DNA of 64,000 bases from Opitutales bacterium (GCA_028280845.1 JANQKZ010000031.1:62001-126000), one strand, 5' to 3'. Shown: positions 1-9,902, counted from the first letter of the stretch. A program made the numbers and translations. Notes: generated from the sequence alone by a model not told the origin.

Positions 1-1
1 C

Positions 2-2116
2 ACCGAGGTAAACACCAATCCAGTCGCAAACACCATCATCGAACACGGAAAAGTAATCGAAGGCATGGTTCGCAATACGGGGAAACACGCCTGCGGAATC
101 ATTATCGGTGACCAACCGCTGACTAACCTGGTCCCCGTTACCCTACAGGAGGGGGATCTTACCACCCAGTTTCCCAAGGGTCCGGTGGAAGACCTCGGGA
201 TGCTCAAAGCTGACTTTCTCGGTTTAAAAACACTGACCGTCATTTCGGATGCCCAGGATAATGTTCGGCGTACGCGTAATCGAGCCGACTTCGATATTGA
301 AAAGGTGTCTCTGGATGATGAAAACACCTACGCCCTGCTCAATAGTGGGAAAACCACTGGCGTGTTCCAGCTGGAATCTGGTGGCATGCAGGCACTTTGC
401 CGCCAGATCAGCCTCAGTTCTTTTGAGGAAATCATCGCCTTAATTGCACTCTACCGCCCAGGTCCCATGCAGTTTATCCCCAACTATGTGGCGGGAAAAA
501 AAGACACCTCGAAAATTGATATCCCACACCCCTTGCTCAAGGAGCTCGTCACCGAAACCTACGGGGTCTTGGTCTACCAGGAGCAAGTCATGGAAGTTGC
601 GAGGATCATTGCCGGATACACACTCGGCGGTGCGGACATCCTCCGTCGAGCTATGGGGAAGAAGATCGCCTCGGTCATGGCGGAGCAAAAAGAAATCTTT
701 GTCAGGGGGGCCAAGGAGCAGCACGGCCTCACCAAAGATGATGCCAGTCGCATTTTCCAAATCCTGGAAAAATTTGCCCAATATGGTTTCAATAAGTCCC
801 ACTCAGCCGCCTATGCCATGCTGAGCTACCGCACCGCCTATTTAAAGGCCAACTTTCCGGTTGAATTCATGGCTGCGGTCCTCTCCAGCGAGCTGGGCAA
901 CTCTGATAAGGTCGCCCATTTTATCGAAGAATGTGCCTCCATGGGGGTGCCGGTCCTGAGCCCGGACATCAATGAATCCCGTGAACGCTTCACTCCGGTG
1001 ATCAACCCGGACAAGCCACCCATCCATCACGGCACCCTGGTCATCGACGGTGAAATCCGATTTGGGCTGGCCGCCATCAAGGGAGTCGGGGACTCCCCAT
1101 CTCAAGCGATCCTTGAGATTAGAGATAAGGATGGCCCCTTCAGCAGTTTCGACGATTTCCTCAACCGAATTGATTTACGCCAGGTCAATAAACGCACAAT
1201 AGAGTGCCTCGTAAAGGCTGGGGCATTTGATGGATTAGGGGAGGACCGGTCCGATCTCATTGCTGACCTTGAAGCCGCCATAGGCCGTGCGCAATCCGCC
1301 CAAAAGGACAAGGAGCGGGGGCAATCCGGTTTCTTCGATCTATTGGAAGCCGCTCCTGCCGCCTCACCCGGAAATGGCAATGGCCACCATCGCCCGAATG
1401 GTCCCAGGTTGCCGCAATCGGAAATCCTTAAATTTGAAAAAGAGCTCCTCGGGTTCTATGTGAGCGGACACCCACTCGATAGGTTCGGCAAACTGGCCGA
1501 CGCCCTGAACAGTTTTCAGGGAGAAGACTACAACCAGTTCACGGACCGCACCCCTTATCGGCTCTGTGGCGTAGTTTCCAGCATAGTGAAACGTCTCACC
1601 CGGCGGGACAACAAACCGTGGGCACAATTTGTTCTCTCCACCCGAAAGGCATCCTACCACTTGACTATGTTTAATGATGCCTACGAAAAGATGGGACATC
1701 ACCTGGTCGCGGAGAAACTCGTGGTTGTTCACGGGTCTAGCTCTGTTCGTGACGGGGAGATCTCTCTGCGTGTGAATGAAGTCCATTCCCTCGAGCGGGC
1801 TCTCAATCCGATGATTGAAAAAATCACCTGGGTTCTGAATGGAGGGAAGCTCGAGGAAACCGAAGACTTCCTCAAGGCATTCAGGCAGGACCTTGACACC
1901 AGCCGCGGAGACGTAGCCATCGAGTTTGGATTCCAGCAAAAAAATAAAGCAATCTCCGTTTCTGCCATTGCCGGATCTCTTCGTTGGGGGATTTCACCGG
2001 ATGGATTTAAAAAGTTCAGCCAGCATCCCGCTGTCCTTCACACTTGGATCGAGCCGGCTAACATTCCGGTAATTGATGATAGACCGGCGTGGACAAGAAA
2101 CCGCACCCGCGGATGA
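2..2116 (+). CDS. dnaE: DNA polymerase III alpha subunit, C-terminal part (5' end outside window)
   Basis: Replicative polymerase catalytic subunit; it extends DNA in the cytoplasmic holoenzyme. The reading frame is open from base 2 (first visible residues TEVNTNPV), so the gene starts before the window and only about 704 C-terminal residues are seen. Recognisable DnaE segments include HACGIII (around residue 28 of the visible part), the finger/palm region with [17 protein letters not shown] and [10 protein letters not shown], the KSHSAAYA stretch, then the helix-hairpin-helix area (AIKGVG) and a C-terminal OB-fold region. The PHP domain and the catalytic aspartates lie upstream. An ATG at 65 is internal, not a start. 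No terminator hairpin follows the stop. The identification is secure; the isoform (DnaE1 rather than DnaE2) is inferred from the typical C-terminal layout. Confidence 0.96.
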   Translation, partial: TEVNTNPVANTIIEHGKVIEGMVRNTGKHACGIIIGDQPLTNLVPVTLQEGDLTTQFPKGPVEDLGMLKADFLGLKTLTVISDAQDNVRRTRNRADFDIEKVSLDDENTYALLNSGKTTGVFQLESGGMQALCRQISLSSFEEIIALIALYRPGPMQFIPNYVAGKKDTSKIDIPHPLLKELVTETYGVLVYQEQVMEVARIIAGYTLGGADILRRAMGKKIASVMAEQKEIFVRGAKEQHGLTKDDASRIFQILEKFAQYGFNKSHSAAYAMLSYRTAYLKANFPVEFMAAVLSSELGNSDKVAHFIEECASMGVPVLSPDINESRERFTPVINPDKPPIHHGTLVIDGEIRFGLAAIKGVGDSPSQAILEIRDKDGPFSSFDDFLNRIDLRQVNKRTIECLVKAGAFDGLGEDRSDLIADLEAAIGRAQSAQKDKERGQSGFFDLLEAAPAASPGNGNGHHRPNGPRLPQSEILKFEKELLGFYVSGHPLDRFGKLADALNSFQGEDYNQFTDRTPYRLCGVVSSIVKRLTRRDNKPWAQFVLSTRKASYHLTMFNDAYEKMGHHLVAEKLVVVHGSSSVRDGEISLRVNEVHSLERALNPMIEKITWVLNGGKLEETEDFLKAFRQDLDTSRGDVAIEFGFQQKNKAISVSAIAGSLRWGISPDGFKKFSQHPAVLHTWIEPANIPVIDDRPAWTRNRTRG

Positions 2117-2296
2117 TCCTTAAGGCAAAGCCACTTACTTGCCGGTTCGCCATCGCGGATGAACCTCCTTATGATTAGCTTACCTCTCCACCTTCACGTT
2201 TGGGCTTAGTTTTACAGGCTTTTCTATTTCCTCGCCCTTCAGATTGATATAGAAATAATACGCACTGAGGAGTGGCAGACTCCCATTAAATCTTTC

Positions 2297-2734
2297 ATGC
2301 GCCTGTTAAAACAGCAGATGGATAAATTGACCGATCAGCAGGTACCTTGGGTCCTGACAGATGCTGTTGGCCGTATCAAATCTGTCAATACACCCTTTGT
2401 GGACATGTGTGGGTATCAACTTGAGGAGATTATCGGTATGAAGCCCAAGGAGTTTCTTCATGGTCCGATGACGGAACAGGATCGTCGGGATGAATTAAGC
2501 TCCTACCTGTGGAACCGCCTGCCAGTTTCTACTTCCATAACCAATTACCGAAAAAACCAGGAGTCCTACCGCGTTCACCTGACCATATTTCCGATTAAGG
2601 TTGAACCTGAATATGAACCCCTCTTCTTTGCCGTGGAATTCGAACTGGAAGAAAACCAGAGCCGACTGCCCTCGGCCAAGCGCGAACTCCTCTTCTCGGT
2701 CACTCGAGAGCTATCCGACAAAATCTCACAATAG
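2297..2734 (+). CDS. Small stand-alone PAS-domain protein
   Basis: A 145-residue cytoplasmic protein that is essentially one PAS fold. Residues 17-100 read like a PAS domain: WVLTDAVGRIKSVN, then a CGYQLEEIIG helix and MKPKEFLHG, followed by a PAC-like strand region (YRKNQESYRVHLTIFPIK). No kinase, HTH, GGDEF or membrane segment is attached, so it would have to act on a separate partner. There is no clear Shine-Dalgarno site before the ATG (the bases before it read AAATCTTTC). It is convergent with the ABC transporter genes, 23 bases from the end of the substrate-binding protein gene, with no obvious terminator between them. Ligand and partner are unknown. Confidence 0.8.
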   Translation: MRLLKQQMDKLTDQQVPWVLTDAVGRIKSVNTPFVDMCGYQLEEIIGMKPKEFLHGPMTEQDRRDELSSYLWNRLPVSTSITNYRKNQESYRVHLTIFPIKVEPEYEPLFFAVEFELEENQSRLPSAKRELLFSVTRELSDKISQ

Positions 2735-2757
2735 GCTGAAGGCTCCTCACTAATCCC

Positions 2758-4392
2758 CTATTTTCCCATCGCAATACGACGGGCCTCGATATAGCGTTCC
2801 CGAAACGTAGAGGCAAGCGACTTGCTCAGACGGACTTCCTCGATTTTGTTGCGCGACCTCAAGGTCTGATTGATGACCCCGGCTGCTGCTTCGTGGTTAA
2901 TTTCGTCAATTTGCATGAGCAGGTCAAAAGCCTCATCCGCGGCTGCAACCCTACCCTGCTCCCGCGCCTGAATAATCGCGGACCAGGCCTCGACCAATTC
3001 GTGGTGCGGGTCGATCATCATCACCCGAATCGTAAACCTTAACGGAGAGAATAAGCTCCCTGTCCAAGCAGACTGATAAACAAAATCTCCTGCCGTTTCG
3101 AAATCATTCACCTCAGGGTCGGACCGGTATGGTAGATGCTCCGGATCATAGAGCCTCTTCGTCACTGGGGAGCGGCGCAAGGCATAGAGTCGAGGCCCCC
3201 CGGGGGTTCCCGGTTTGAAATTCCATAACTTCTGCCCCTCTGGAGACATGACAAACTCAATAAAGGCTTTCCCATACTCCGAATTCGGTGCACCGCGAAA
3301 CAATGCAATGGGATCGACTGATACCGTCGTAGCCGCGGCGGGAGCCAGGTAATGAAAGCGGTCGGTTCCCCCGCGAATCAAATTAAACTCCGCCTGCTGC
3401 CGGCCATAAAAGTCGATACTCATCCCCACAATGCAGTCACCCTGGCTTACATCCAGAGGAGGTTTGGTTGAGGAATCCGTAAAATACCGGGCATTCGCAG
3501 CAATGAGCAGGATGAGTCGCATACCCGATTCCCAGCCCTCGGTCACCGCGCGAGTTTCCGCAATCTCCGCATCCATTCCTGACTCCAGGTATTCAGCGTA
3601 GAGGAGCTGCATTTCCTTCTGCACGATCATTTCAAAGGCCTTGGTAATTGATCCACTCTTGGTAGGATCAGCCAGGGCAATTTCTCCAAGGAAGCGGGGA
3701 TCGGCGAGATCCCTCCATGTGCTGGGCACACCCTCATATCCAACCCGGGCCAGCCCGTCGGTATTATAAACAATCCCAAAGGTCGATAGCACCGCTCCGT
3801 ACCAACGGCCGTCGGGATCCCAATAAGGCTCCCCGGCAAAGGACTGCGGGATCGTGTCATCCTGGAACCAATCCGGGTGTTTTTCCAATAAACCATCAGA
3901 AACGAGTGACCCCGCCTGGGCCTGGCGGATGAAATCATAACTGCCTCCCCCAAAAAAGACATCGAGGCCACAACTCACCTCCGATTCGAGAAATTTGCGG
4001 CGAGCCGATTCCTCCAGCGTATCATCCTGCGGAGTATCATCCAGTGTCATACGGCGGTTATAAAACGCGTTCTGTACCTCCTGGCTCCACTCTTGTCCCA
4101 GTTCTGAGGTCCAGTAGTCCCGGAAGGCACTCAGATAATCCCCCTCGACCTTCTTTACGATTTCACTGGTTCCTCCAATGACTCGCCAATCCACAAGAAT
4201 ATCTTTTCCCGAGCGTACTTTATACCACTCACGAAAGGCCTGACCAAACTCATACCGAATCGCCTCGTTGTGTGGTGTAATGACAACAACTCTTCCCTCC
4301 GGATTCAGTAGGGACTCGGACTCTTTCCGGAGTAAAAACGGAATGACCAGGACAATGGTCATGACCAGGACGATGATAATGTTCCGATTCAT
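2758..4392 (-). CDS. ABC transporter extracellular solute-binding protein, membrane-anchored, long form
   Basis: Periplasmic binding protein of the iron(III)/small-solute class. The N-terminus (residues 4-21) is one hydrophobic helix with no lipobox cysteine, so it is probably an uncleaved anchor. Residues 34-48 (VVVITPHNEAIRYEF) and the later GAVLSTFGIVYNTDG and FIEFVMSPEGQKLWN segments are typical of the FbpA/AfuA-type fold. At 544 residues it is clearly longer than the usual ~340; there is an insertion at about 80-140 and a C-terminal helical extension after about 430. It lies 8 bases downstream of the ABC ATPase gene, so the two are co-transcribed. No permease gene is adjacent. The substrate is not evident from sequence; iron is only a family-based guess. 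Confidence 0.85.
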   Translation of the reverse strand: MNRNIIIVLVMTIVLVIPFLLRKESESLLNPEGRVVVITPHNEAIRYEFGQAFREWYKVRSGKDILVDWRVIGGTSEIVKKVEGDYLSAFRDYWTSELGQEWSQEVQNAFYNRRMTLDDTPQDDTLEESARRKFLESEVSCGLDVFFGGGSYDFIRQAQAGSLVSDGLLEKHPDWFQDDTIPQSFAGEPYWDPDGRWYGAVLSTFGIVYNTDGLARVGYEGVPSTWRDLADPRFLGEIALADPTKSGSITKAFEMIVQKEMQLLYAEYLESGMDAEIAETRAVTEGWESGMRLILLIAANARYFTDSSTKPPLDVSQGDCIVGMSIDFYGRQQAEFNLIRGGTDRFHYLAPAAATTVSVDPIALFRGAPNSEYGKAFIEFVMSPEGQKLWNFKPGTPGGPRLYALRRSPVTKRLYDPEHLPYRSDPEVNDFETAGDFVYQSAWTGSLFSPLRFTIRVMMIDPHHELVEAWSAIIQAREQGRVAAADEAFDLLMQIDEINHEAAAGVINQTLRSRNKIEEVRLSKSLASTFRERYIEARRIAMGK

Positions 4393-4400
4393 GGATGAGG

Positions 4401-5474
4401 CTACTCCTGACCAAGAATAACGACATCTTCCGGCGCGACCCAGGCAACTAACCCTGCGTCACGGTCCTGCCGCATGTGTTTGGGGTTGAGTTCAGATACG
4501 TTCAAGGTTGTCCCATTGGCCCCAAACTCGTAGTGGGCCACTTCCCCATAATACACCGCGTTTCCAATATCCCCGGCAATGCAATTGGTTTCCGGCCCTG
4601 TCTCCCCGAGCTGGATACATTCTGGCCGAATCGATACATTCACGATACTCCCTGCCCGCGGAGCTTCTGCCATGTCTACCATAGTCCCCATGAGGCGACC
4701 AACCGGCGTCTCGACTTCGATGGCCTTATCGTGATGCAAGATGACCGTCCCTTCCAGAAAGTTGGTATCTCCTATGAAGTGGGCGACAAACCGGTTGCGA
4801 GGCCTACGGTAAATTTCCTGCGGGTTCCCCACTTGTAGCACATTACCTGCTCTCATCACGGCCATCCGGTCGGCAATCGACAGCGCCTCCTTCTGATCGT
4901 GAGTCACATAAATAGTCGTCAACCGGCTTTCTTTGCAGATCCGGCGAATCTCCAGTCGCATTTCGTTTCGGAGCTTCGCATCTAAGTTGGACAACGGCTC
5001 ATCCAGTAAAAGACACTGGGGGCGGATAACCAGGGCTCGCGCCAGAGCTACCCGCTGTTGTTGCCCCCCTGATAATTGATTGGGTTTACGATCGGCATAC
5101 TGAAACATTTGCACGCTTTCCAAAGCCTCATCCGTTCGCTGCTTAATCTCTGCTTTGGATACTTTTCGCTCCTCCAGGCCAAAGGAGACATTGTCCCGGA
5201 TCGTCATGTGGGGCCAAAGCGCATAACTTTGGAACATCATCCCGGTGTTTCGCTGATGAGGCTCAAGACGGGTCACCTCCTTCTCTCCAAAGGAGATACT
5301 GCCGCGCTCCGGAATATAGAACCCGGCAAGGCTTCGCAGGAGGGTCGTCTTCCCACAGCCGCTCGGTCCAAGAAGAAAAAACAACTCTCCCGGTTCAATT
5401 CGAAGGCTGACATTATTCAATGCCCGCGTTGAACCAAATTCCTTCACCAGATTGCGGACCTCTACTGAAATCAT
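4401..5474 (-). CDS. ABC transporter ATP-binding protein (FbpC/PotA-like)
   Basis: Cytoplasmic ATPase that powers import. Walker A GPSGCGKTT is at residues 36-44, the signature is LSGGQQQRVALARAL, Walker B is CLLLDEPLSNLDAKL and the switch is YVTHDQKEAL. A C-terminal TOBE-like region (after about 240) is as in FbpC/PotA/UgpC-type ATPases. I chose the ATG at 5474 (MISVEVRNLVKEFG); an in-frame TTG at 5519 preceded by AAAGGT would add 15 residues. It is first in a two-gene unit with the solute-binding protein and diverges from hpt. The missing permease must lie elsewhere for the system to work. Confidence 0.92.
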   Translation of the reverse strand: MISVEVRNLVKEFGSTRALNNVSLRIEPGELFFLLGPSGCGKTTLLRSLAGFYIPERGSISFGEKEVTRLEPHQRNTGMMFQSYALWPHMTIRDNVSFGLEERKVSKAEIKQRTDEALESVQMFQYADRKPNQLSGGQQQRVALARALVIRPQCLLLDEPLSNLDAKLRNEMRLEIRRICKESRLTTIYVTHDQKEALSIADRMAVMRAGNVLQVGNPQEIYRRPRNRFVAHFIGDTNFLEGTVILHHDKAIEVETPVGRLMGTMVDMAEAPRAGSIVNVSIRPECIQLGETGPETNCIAGDIGNAVYYGEVAHYEFGANGTTLNVSELNPKHMRQDRDAGLVAWVAPEDVVILGQE

Positions 5475-5625
5475 GTATCCGTCATTGAACGAGGGCTCAC
5501 CACTGTCAAAAGGTTTCAAACCTTTACCCTGAAATTCACCTGAACTTAACTTCAGATCTTTGGTTTTTCCGGAGAAGATCCACTCAACACTGGACAGTTC
5601 AGCCCGCCTACTTTAACAAGTTCAC

Positions 5626-6198
5626 ATGGTTGAACTGACGAACGACTTGGACAAAATCCTTGTAACGGAGGAGGAAATTCAGAATCGAATTTCGGAGCTT
5701 GGGCAGGAAATTAACGAATGCTACACCAATCTGGCCAATGATGAAATTGTCGCCGTAATCGCCATAATCAACGGCGCCATCATCTTCACTGCTGATCTTA
5801 TTCGACACCTGAGATTAAACATGGAGCTCGATTGTATTCGGGTGTCCAGTTATCGCGACGCGACCTCCCCCATCCAGGAACCCGAGATAATTGATCGCAT
5901 TCGACTGAATCTTCAGGACCGGCACATCCTGTTGATTGATGATATTCTAGACACTGGAAGCACCCTCACCAAAGTCGTCGACCTGCTGAATACTACCAGG
6001 CCACGCACCATTCGCACCGCCGTGCTTCTGGATAAAAGTTCCCGCCGCACCGTTCCTTTTGAGGCCGACTTTATCGGGTTTAATATCCCAGATGAATTTG
6101 TTGTGGGCTACGGGTTGGATTTTGCTGAACATTACCGCCACCTACCTTGCATTGGTGTCCTTAAACCCGAGCTACAAAACCCGCCTACCTGGACATGA
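5626..6198 (+). CDS. hpt: Hypoxanthine phosphoribosyltransferase
   Basis: Purine salvage enzyme that transfers the phosphoribosyl group of PRPP to hypoxanthine or guanine in the cytoplasm. The PRPP-binding motif [15 protein letters not shown] is at residues 100-114. An early AIINGAIIF segment (46-54) matches the GxxxF PPi loop of the family. The length of 190 residues is normal. [17 protein letters not shown] stretch near the C-terminus is diagnostic for HPRT and helps bind the base. It diverges from the ABC transporter gene; the FRG-domain gene follows 70 bases later on the same strand. Confidence 0.95.
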   Translation: MVELTNDLDKILVTEEEIQNRISELGQEINECYTNLANDEIVAVIAIINGAIIFTADLIRHLRLNMELDCIRVSSYRDATSPIQEPEIIDRIRLNLQDRHILLIDDILDTGSTLTKVVDLLNTTRPRTIRTAVLLDKSSRRTVPFEADFIGFNIPDEFVVGYGLDFAEHYRHLPCIGVLKPELQNPPTWT

Positions 6199-6268
6199 CT
6201 TCCTCCCTGTCGCTTGAATTCGCAGGGAAAACGAACGCTCTGAGCCAACCATCAGGCCATAATCCAAA

Positions 6269-7054
6269 ATGAACACGACCCGTCCTACCAGTTGGAACGA
6301 ACTGCAGGACGCCCTATTTGCCGACGCCTGGGATCCCGAAATTGAGCGACACCGTTCCCGGTGTGCCTACCGCGGTTTGTCCGACGCCACCTACAAACTT
6401 GAGACTTCGCTCATGCGATTACGAGGACGCTACCAGGAACTCGAGCGCCACCTGCTCCGCAACTTCCGTAAATATGCCCACCGTCGTATGGTAGAGCGAG
6501 AAACGCTTTGGCACTGGATTTCCCTTGCTCAGCATCATGGCCTCCCAACTCGCCTCTTGGATTGGACCTATTCTCCCCTCATCGCCCTTCACTTTGCCAC
6601 GGCCAATCTGGCCAAATTCGATATCGACGGGATTATCTGGTCGGTCGACTATCGCAAAGCCCACCAACTGTTACCTCAACCGCTCAAGAAAGCCCTGGAC
6701 CGGGAAGGAGCTAATATCTTTCCCATCAACATGCTGACCGGCATGGTTCCCGAACTGGATAAAATGGAATCCATGAGCGACTCCGAGTATGTTCTCTTCT
6801 TCGAGCCGGCTTCGGTTGATGATCGGATCATTAACCAGCATGCCTTTTTCTCCGTTACTTCAAGGCCAGATATCGCCCTCGATGATTACTTGTCCCATCA
6901 CCCCAATATCACACGCCGGATCATCATTCCCGCTGAGATAAAGTGGGAAATCCGCGACAAGCTTGACCAGGCCAACATCACCGAGCGTGTCCTCTTTCCC
7001 GGCCTCGAAGGACTATCGACCTGGCTTAAGCGCCACTACTCTCCCAAGCAATAA
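6269..7054 (+). CDS. FRG-domain protein
   Basis: A 261-residue soluble protein with an FRG domain, named for a conserved F/Y-x-R-G core, here AYRGL (residues 33-37), followed by TYKLETSLMR and later QHHGLPTRLLDWTYSPLIALHF (about 89-110), the most characteristic segment of the family. Its biochemical role is not established. FRG proteins occur both alone and near defence or mobile genes. Here the neighbours are housekeeping (hpt upstream, LOG-family gene downstream) and there are no toxin/antitoxin or phage genes. No signal peptide or membrane helix is seen. Confidence 0.85.
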   Translation: MNTTRPTSWNELQDALFADAWDPEIERHRSRCAYRGLSDATYKLETSLMRLRGRYQELERHLLRNFRKYAHRRMVERETLWHWISLAQHHGLPTRLLDWTYSPLIALHFATANLAKFDIDGIIWSVDYRKAHQLLPQPLKKALDREGANIFPINMLTGMVPELDKMESMSDSEYVLFFEPASVDDRIINQHAFFSVTSRPDIALDDYLSHHPNITRRIIIPAEIKWEIRDKLDQANITERVLFPGLEGLSTWLKRHYSPKQ

Positions 7055-7136
7055 CGTCAGCATTCCAATGGCTTTATCACCATGCCGGCAGCATATTTTC
7101 ATTTATCATTCATGATTCATCCTTTCTACTTCTACC

Positions 7137-8060
7137 ATGCCTAAACGACGCCTAGTTCGCCAACTTATCCCTGAGCCAGAATCTCAACTCCTCCGCGGGA
7201 AAAAGTTAGAGGACACTCCCCCTCCTCCCCCGGTAAAAGCCTACAAAAACGATATCTTTCTCAACAGCAATGCCGCCCGCCCGATCCGAGTGCTTTGCGA
7301 GCTGATGGAGCCCGAAGAACGCCTGAAACAGGAAGGGATCGAAAACTTTCTCGTCTTCTTTGGCTCCGCCCGAACTCTCGGAGTGAAGGAATGTGCGGCA
7401 AAAATTACCCAAGTTGAGCGGCAGTTGAAAAAGAAACCTCGTAGCCGAAAATTGAAGGATGAGCTGAAAAAGTTAAAACGTCTTCAGTTGGGCGCTCAGT
7501 ATTATGATGATGCCGTCCTACTCGCCTCCGAATTGACAGAGTGGTCAAAATCCCTCGGCGACCCGGACCACCGGTTTTATATCTGTTCTGGCGGAGGACC
7601 CGGCATGATGGAGGCTGCCAACCGGGGAGCCAGTGAAGCGGGGGGCCGCTCGATTGGCCTTGGAATCAGTCTTCCCTTTGAACAAACAAATAACCCCTAT
7701 ATCAGCCACTCCCTCAATTTCGAATTCCACTACTTCTTTGTTCGTAAATACTGGTTCCTCTACCTCGCTAAAGCACTCGTAGTATTTCCAGGAGGGTTTG
7801 GTACCATGGACGAGCTCTTTGAAATGCTCACCCTGATCCAAACCCAGAAAACCTCCAAACCGATCCCCATCGTCCTCTACGGAGCAGATTTCTGGAACAA
7901 CCTGATTCATTGGGACATGTTCTTGGAATGGGGCATGATCTCCCCTGAAGATATGGATCTCTTTACCATCATCGATAACGTCGAAGAAGCTAAAGCATAT
8001 GTCATCCGGGAAGTAACCGAAAACTTCATCGAAAAAGATCAGCTCGGCCTCAGGCATTAA
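7137..8060 (+). CDS. LOG-family protein (TIGR00730-type nucleoside-monophosphate phosphoribohydrolase)
   Basis: Members of this Rossmann-like family hydrolyse nucleoside 5'-monophosphates to base and ribose phosphate (cytokinin activation in plants). Both signature motifs are intact: GGGPGMMEAANRG at 153-165 and PGGFGTMDE at 218-226. At 307 residues it is longer than the minimal ~180-residue LOG: it has an extended N-terminus with a proline run (about 28-32) and a lysine-rich segment at about 90-117 that could be a short coiled coil. The physiological substrate is not known. The leader is a pyrimidine- and AT-rich stretch with no Shine-Dalgarno site. Confidence 0.9.
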   Translation: MPKRRLVRQLIPEPESQLLRGKKLEDTPPPPPVKAYKNDIFLNSNAARPIRVLCELMEPEERLKQEGIENFLVFFGSARTLGVKECAAKITQVERQLKKKPRSRKLKDELKKLKRLQLGAQYYDDAVLLASELTEWSKSLGDPDHRFYICSGGGPGMMEAANRGASEAGGRSIGLGISLPFEQTNNPYISHSLNFEFHYFFVRKYWFLYLAKALVVFPGGFGTMDELFEMLTLIQTQKTSKPIPIVLYGADFWNNLIHWDMFLEWGMISPEDMDLFTIIDNVEEAKAYVIREVTENFIEKDQLGLRH

Positions 8061-8109
8061 AAACCTATAAGTGGGTTCTTCTGCCTGCAGAATGGACAAA
8101 GGCAATTCG

Positions 8110-8120
8110 CCCCCCCCCCC
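8110..8120. repeat. Homopolymeric C11 tract
   Basis: An uninterrupted run of eleven C lies between two convergent genes, a few bases beyond the stop of the small membrane protein gene. It is outside any coding frame. It could be length-variable or a sequencing artefact; no function can be assigned. Confidence 0.7.
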
Positions 8121-8124
8121 GGAG

Positions 8125-8598
8125 TTAAACTACCTTGCCGTAGACCTTCGCCTCCAGCATTGCGCGGATTTGCCGCAGGTGCCCTCTCATGTAATCCAAA
8201 CGAATCCATTGGCCATTTTTCAGCTCAATCTTTAAGACCCTTAGCTGCATCGAATCCAAGCCGCTGAGATGCTGAAACCAGTGAAGCCGTTCCATCTTGT
8301 TGTAGGGCACCTTGGTCCGGTGGAAAAAATATACCATCTCCATATGGTCATCCTTCAATGTGACACGAATCGGTTGCTTTAAAAATGCTTGAAGATTGTA
8401 TACTCCTACACAGAGGACCAACAGCGATCCTCCTGCTCCCCATAAAGTGGGGTAAGTGGAAAACACATACCAACTTCCGTATGTAAATAATACAAAACCT
8501 ACCGAATATACTATCGTAGCCGGGTTCACAATCCGTCGCCGGAACCGGTACACCATTGGACGATGGACAGCTTGGTCCTTTTGCTCTGAAGAAGACAT
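8125..8598 (-). CDS. Small membrane protein of unknown function
   Basis: A 157-residue protein. Two adjacent hydrophobic helices (about residues 26-46, VYSVGFVLFTYGSWYVF, and 50-68, GGSLLVLCVGVYNL) form a hairpin. A soluble C-terminal half follows, with alternating strands (VTLKDDHMEMVYFF, LRVLKIELKNGQWIRLDYM) and resembles bacterial PH-like membrane proteins; that fold assignment is only an inference. AAGG ten bases before the ATG may serve as ribosome-binding site. Its upstream region is strongly AT-rich and separates it from the tag gene on the same strand. Confidence 0.7.
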   Translation of the reverse strand: MSSSEQKDQAVHRPMVYRFRRRIVNPATIVYSVGFVLFTYGSWYVFSTYPTLWGAGGSLLVLCVGVYNLQAFLKQPIRVTLKDDHMEMVYFFHRTKVPYNKMERLHWFQHLSGLDSMQLRVLKIELKNGQWIRLDYMRGHLRQIRAMLEAKVYGKVV

Positions 8599-8668
8599 AG
8601 GAAATATACCTTAATTATCGTACATTTATGCCATCAGTATAAATAAAAAATTTAACTTCAACTTAACT

Positions 8669-9259
8669 TTAGAGCGTGATTTTTTTCTTCGGATGGCAGT
8701 AACAGGATATCAAGTGATCGTTAACCAGTCCCGCGGCCTGCATGTAGGCATAACAAATGGTAGTTCCTACAAACTTGAATCCTGCTGTTTTCAGCCGCTT
8801 GCTCAGATCATCCGAAGCAGGAGTGCTGACCGGGACATCTTCCATGCTGCTGAAGGAATTGATGATTGGCTTCCCATCCACCGTGTTCCAGATCCATTCG
8901 GAAAAAGACACGCCGGTAGCCTCCAGTTCAAGATAGGCTCGTGCGTTGGTCACAAAAGCATTTACCTTTAGCCGGTTCCGGATGATACCAGGATTCTTTA
9001 AGCAGGCCTCGATCGCATTCGGTGTCATCTTGGACATGCGGACCGGATCAAAGTCGTAAAACGCTTTTCTGTAGTTCTCCCGTTTCCGCAGTACTGTGAT
9101 CCAGCTTAGACCGGCTTGGGCTCCCTCCAGTAGGAGAAGCTCAAACAACTTCCGGCTATCATACTGCGGGACGCCCCACTCCTGGTCATGGTATTCGCGA
9201 TAGAGAACATCCCCAACCGCCCACGGACACATCCCTGACTGTACTTGCTCCTGCTTCAC
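8669..9259 (-). CDS. tag: DNA-3-methyladenine glycosylase I
   Basis: Base-excision repair enzyme that removes 3-methyladenine from alkylated DNA. The N-terminus carries the zinc cysteine motif CPWAVGD, then YHDQEWGVP, FELLLLEGAQAGLSW and FDPVRMSKM. The C-terminus has ICYAYMQAAGLVNDH and the zinc ligands of the family (NDH...CYCH). The length of 196 residues is normal. Its ATG overlaps the stop of the upstream yjbR-like gene by four bases (ATGA), indicating translational coupling. Confidence 0.96.
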   Translation of the reverse strand: MKQEQVQSGMCPWAVGDVLYREYHDQEWGVPQYDSRKLFELLLLEGAQAGLSWITVLRKRENYRKAFYDFDPVRMSKMTPNAIEACLKNPGIIRNRLKVNAFVTNARAYLELEATGVSFSEWIWNTVDGKPIINSFSSMEDVPVSTPASDDLSKRLKTAGFKFVGTTICYAYMQAAGLVNDHLISCYCHPKKKITL

Positions 9260-9630
9260 TCTGGAATCTCCTTAATCAACACCTCCAGCCCGGCCCGATC
9301 CTTCTTTGGCATCTTCTTCACGACACACGATACGGAATGGTCAATCATCTCCCGAATAAAAGTGTCCTCCAGACTAAAATCCAGCACAACCGTGTTCCAA
9401 TGCTTCTTACTCATATGGTAGCCTGGCCGAACCGCATCATAAGCATCTCTCAATTGCAGGGCCCAATCCGGATCGCACTTCAGGTTCATGGTCGGCGGCA
9501 CCTCCTCGTAGGCCACCAATCCGATCATTTTGCCGCGTATCTTATAAACCACCACGTCTGGCCCAAACGGGGTCTCCTCCGTTACATCCGGGTACTGCAG
9601 CAGGTGATCCCTTAAGTGTTCCAAGTCCAT
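9256..9630 (-). CDS. MmcQ/YjbR-family protein
   Basis: A 124-residue protein of the MmcQ/YjbR family, a small double-wing/CyaY-like fold often annotated as DNA-binding; the molecular role is poorly defined. Family signatures are EETPFGPDVVVYKIRGKM (about 19-36), MNLKCDP and PGYHMSKKHWNTVVLD (about 70-85). It is translationally coupled to tag by a 4-base overlap, which suggests a link to alkylation repair, but that is inference from context. AAGG lies directly against the ATG, too close for an ordinary ribosome-binding site. Confidence 0.88.
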   Translation of the reverse strand: MDLEHLRDHLLQYPDVTEETPFGPDVVVYKIRGKMIGLVAYEEVPPTMNLKCDPDWALQLRDAYDAVRPGYHMSKKHWNTVVLDFSLEDTFIREMIDHSVSCVVKKMPKKDRAGLEVLIKEIPE

Positions 9631-9902
9631 CCTTAATTCAGCACAAGTGTGGAATCAGGTTTGCAGGATTGCAATAGTGAACTTATGTATACTTTTATTT
9701 TGTATTCCACGACCCAGATGCTCATTCAGAACCAAAGAACAGCCCGGCCGCTAAACCAAAACTCTGTCACGCTAGCCACCTTTTCAGCTACCAGAGCTAT
9801 TATCCCGCCGTCCGGAAAGCAGGAGACTCTACGAATGAATCATTCCAGATAAGCTCCGTTGCATATAAAGCAGCCTGCATGACTAAGGTTTTACAGAGTG
9901 AT

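Noticed and set aside
9649-9852. 67-residue plus-strand ORF between yjbR and the macroglobulin gene
   Set aside because: Low-information sequence in AT-rich intergenic DNA, no ribosome-binding site and no recognisable motif.
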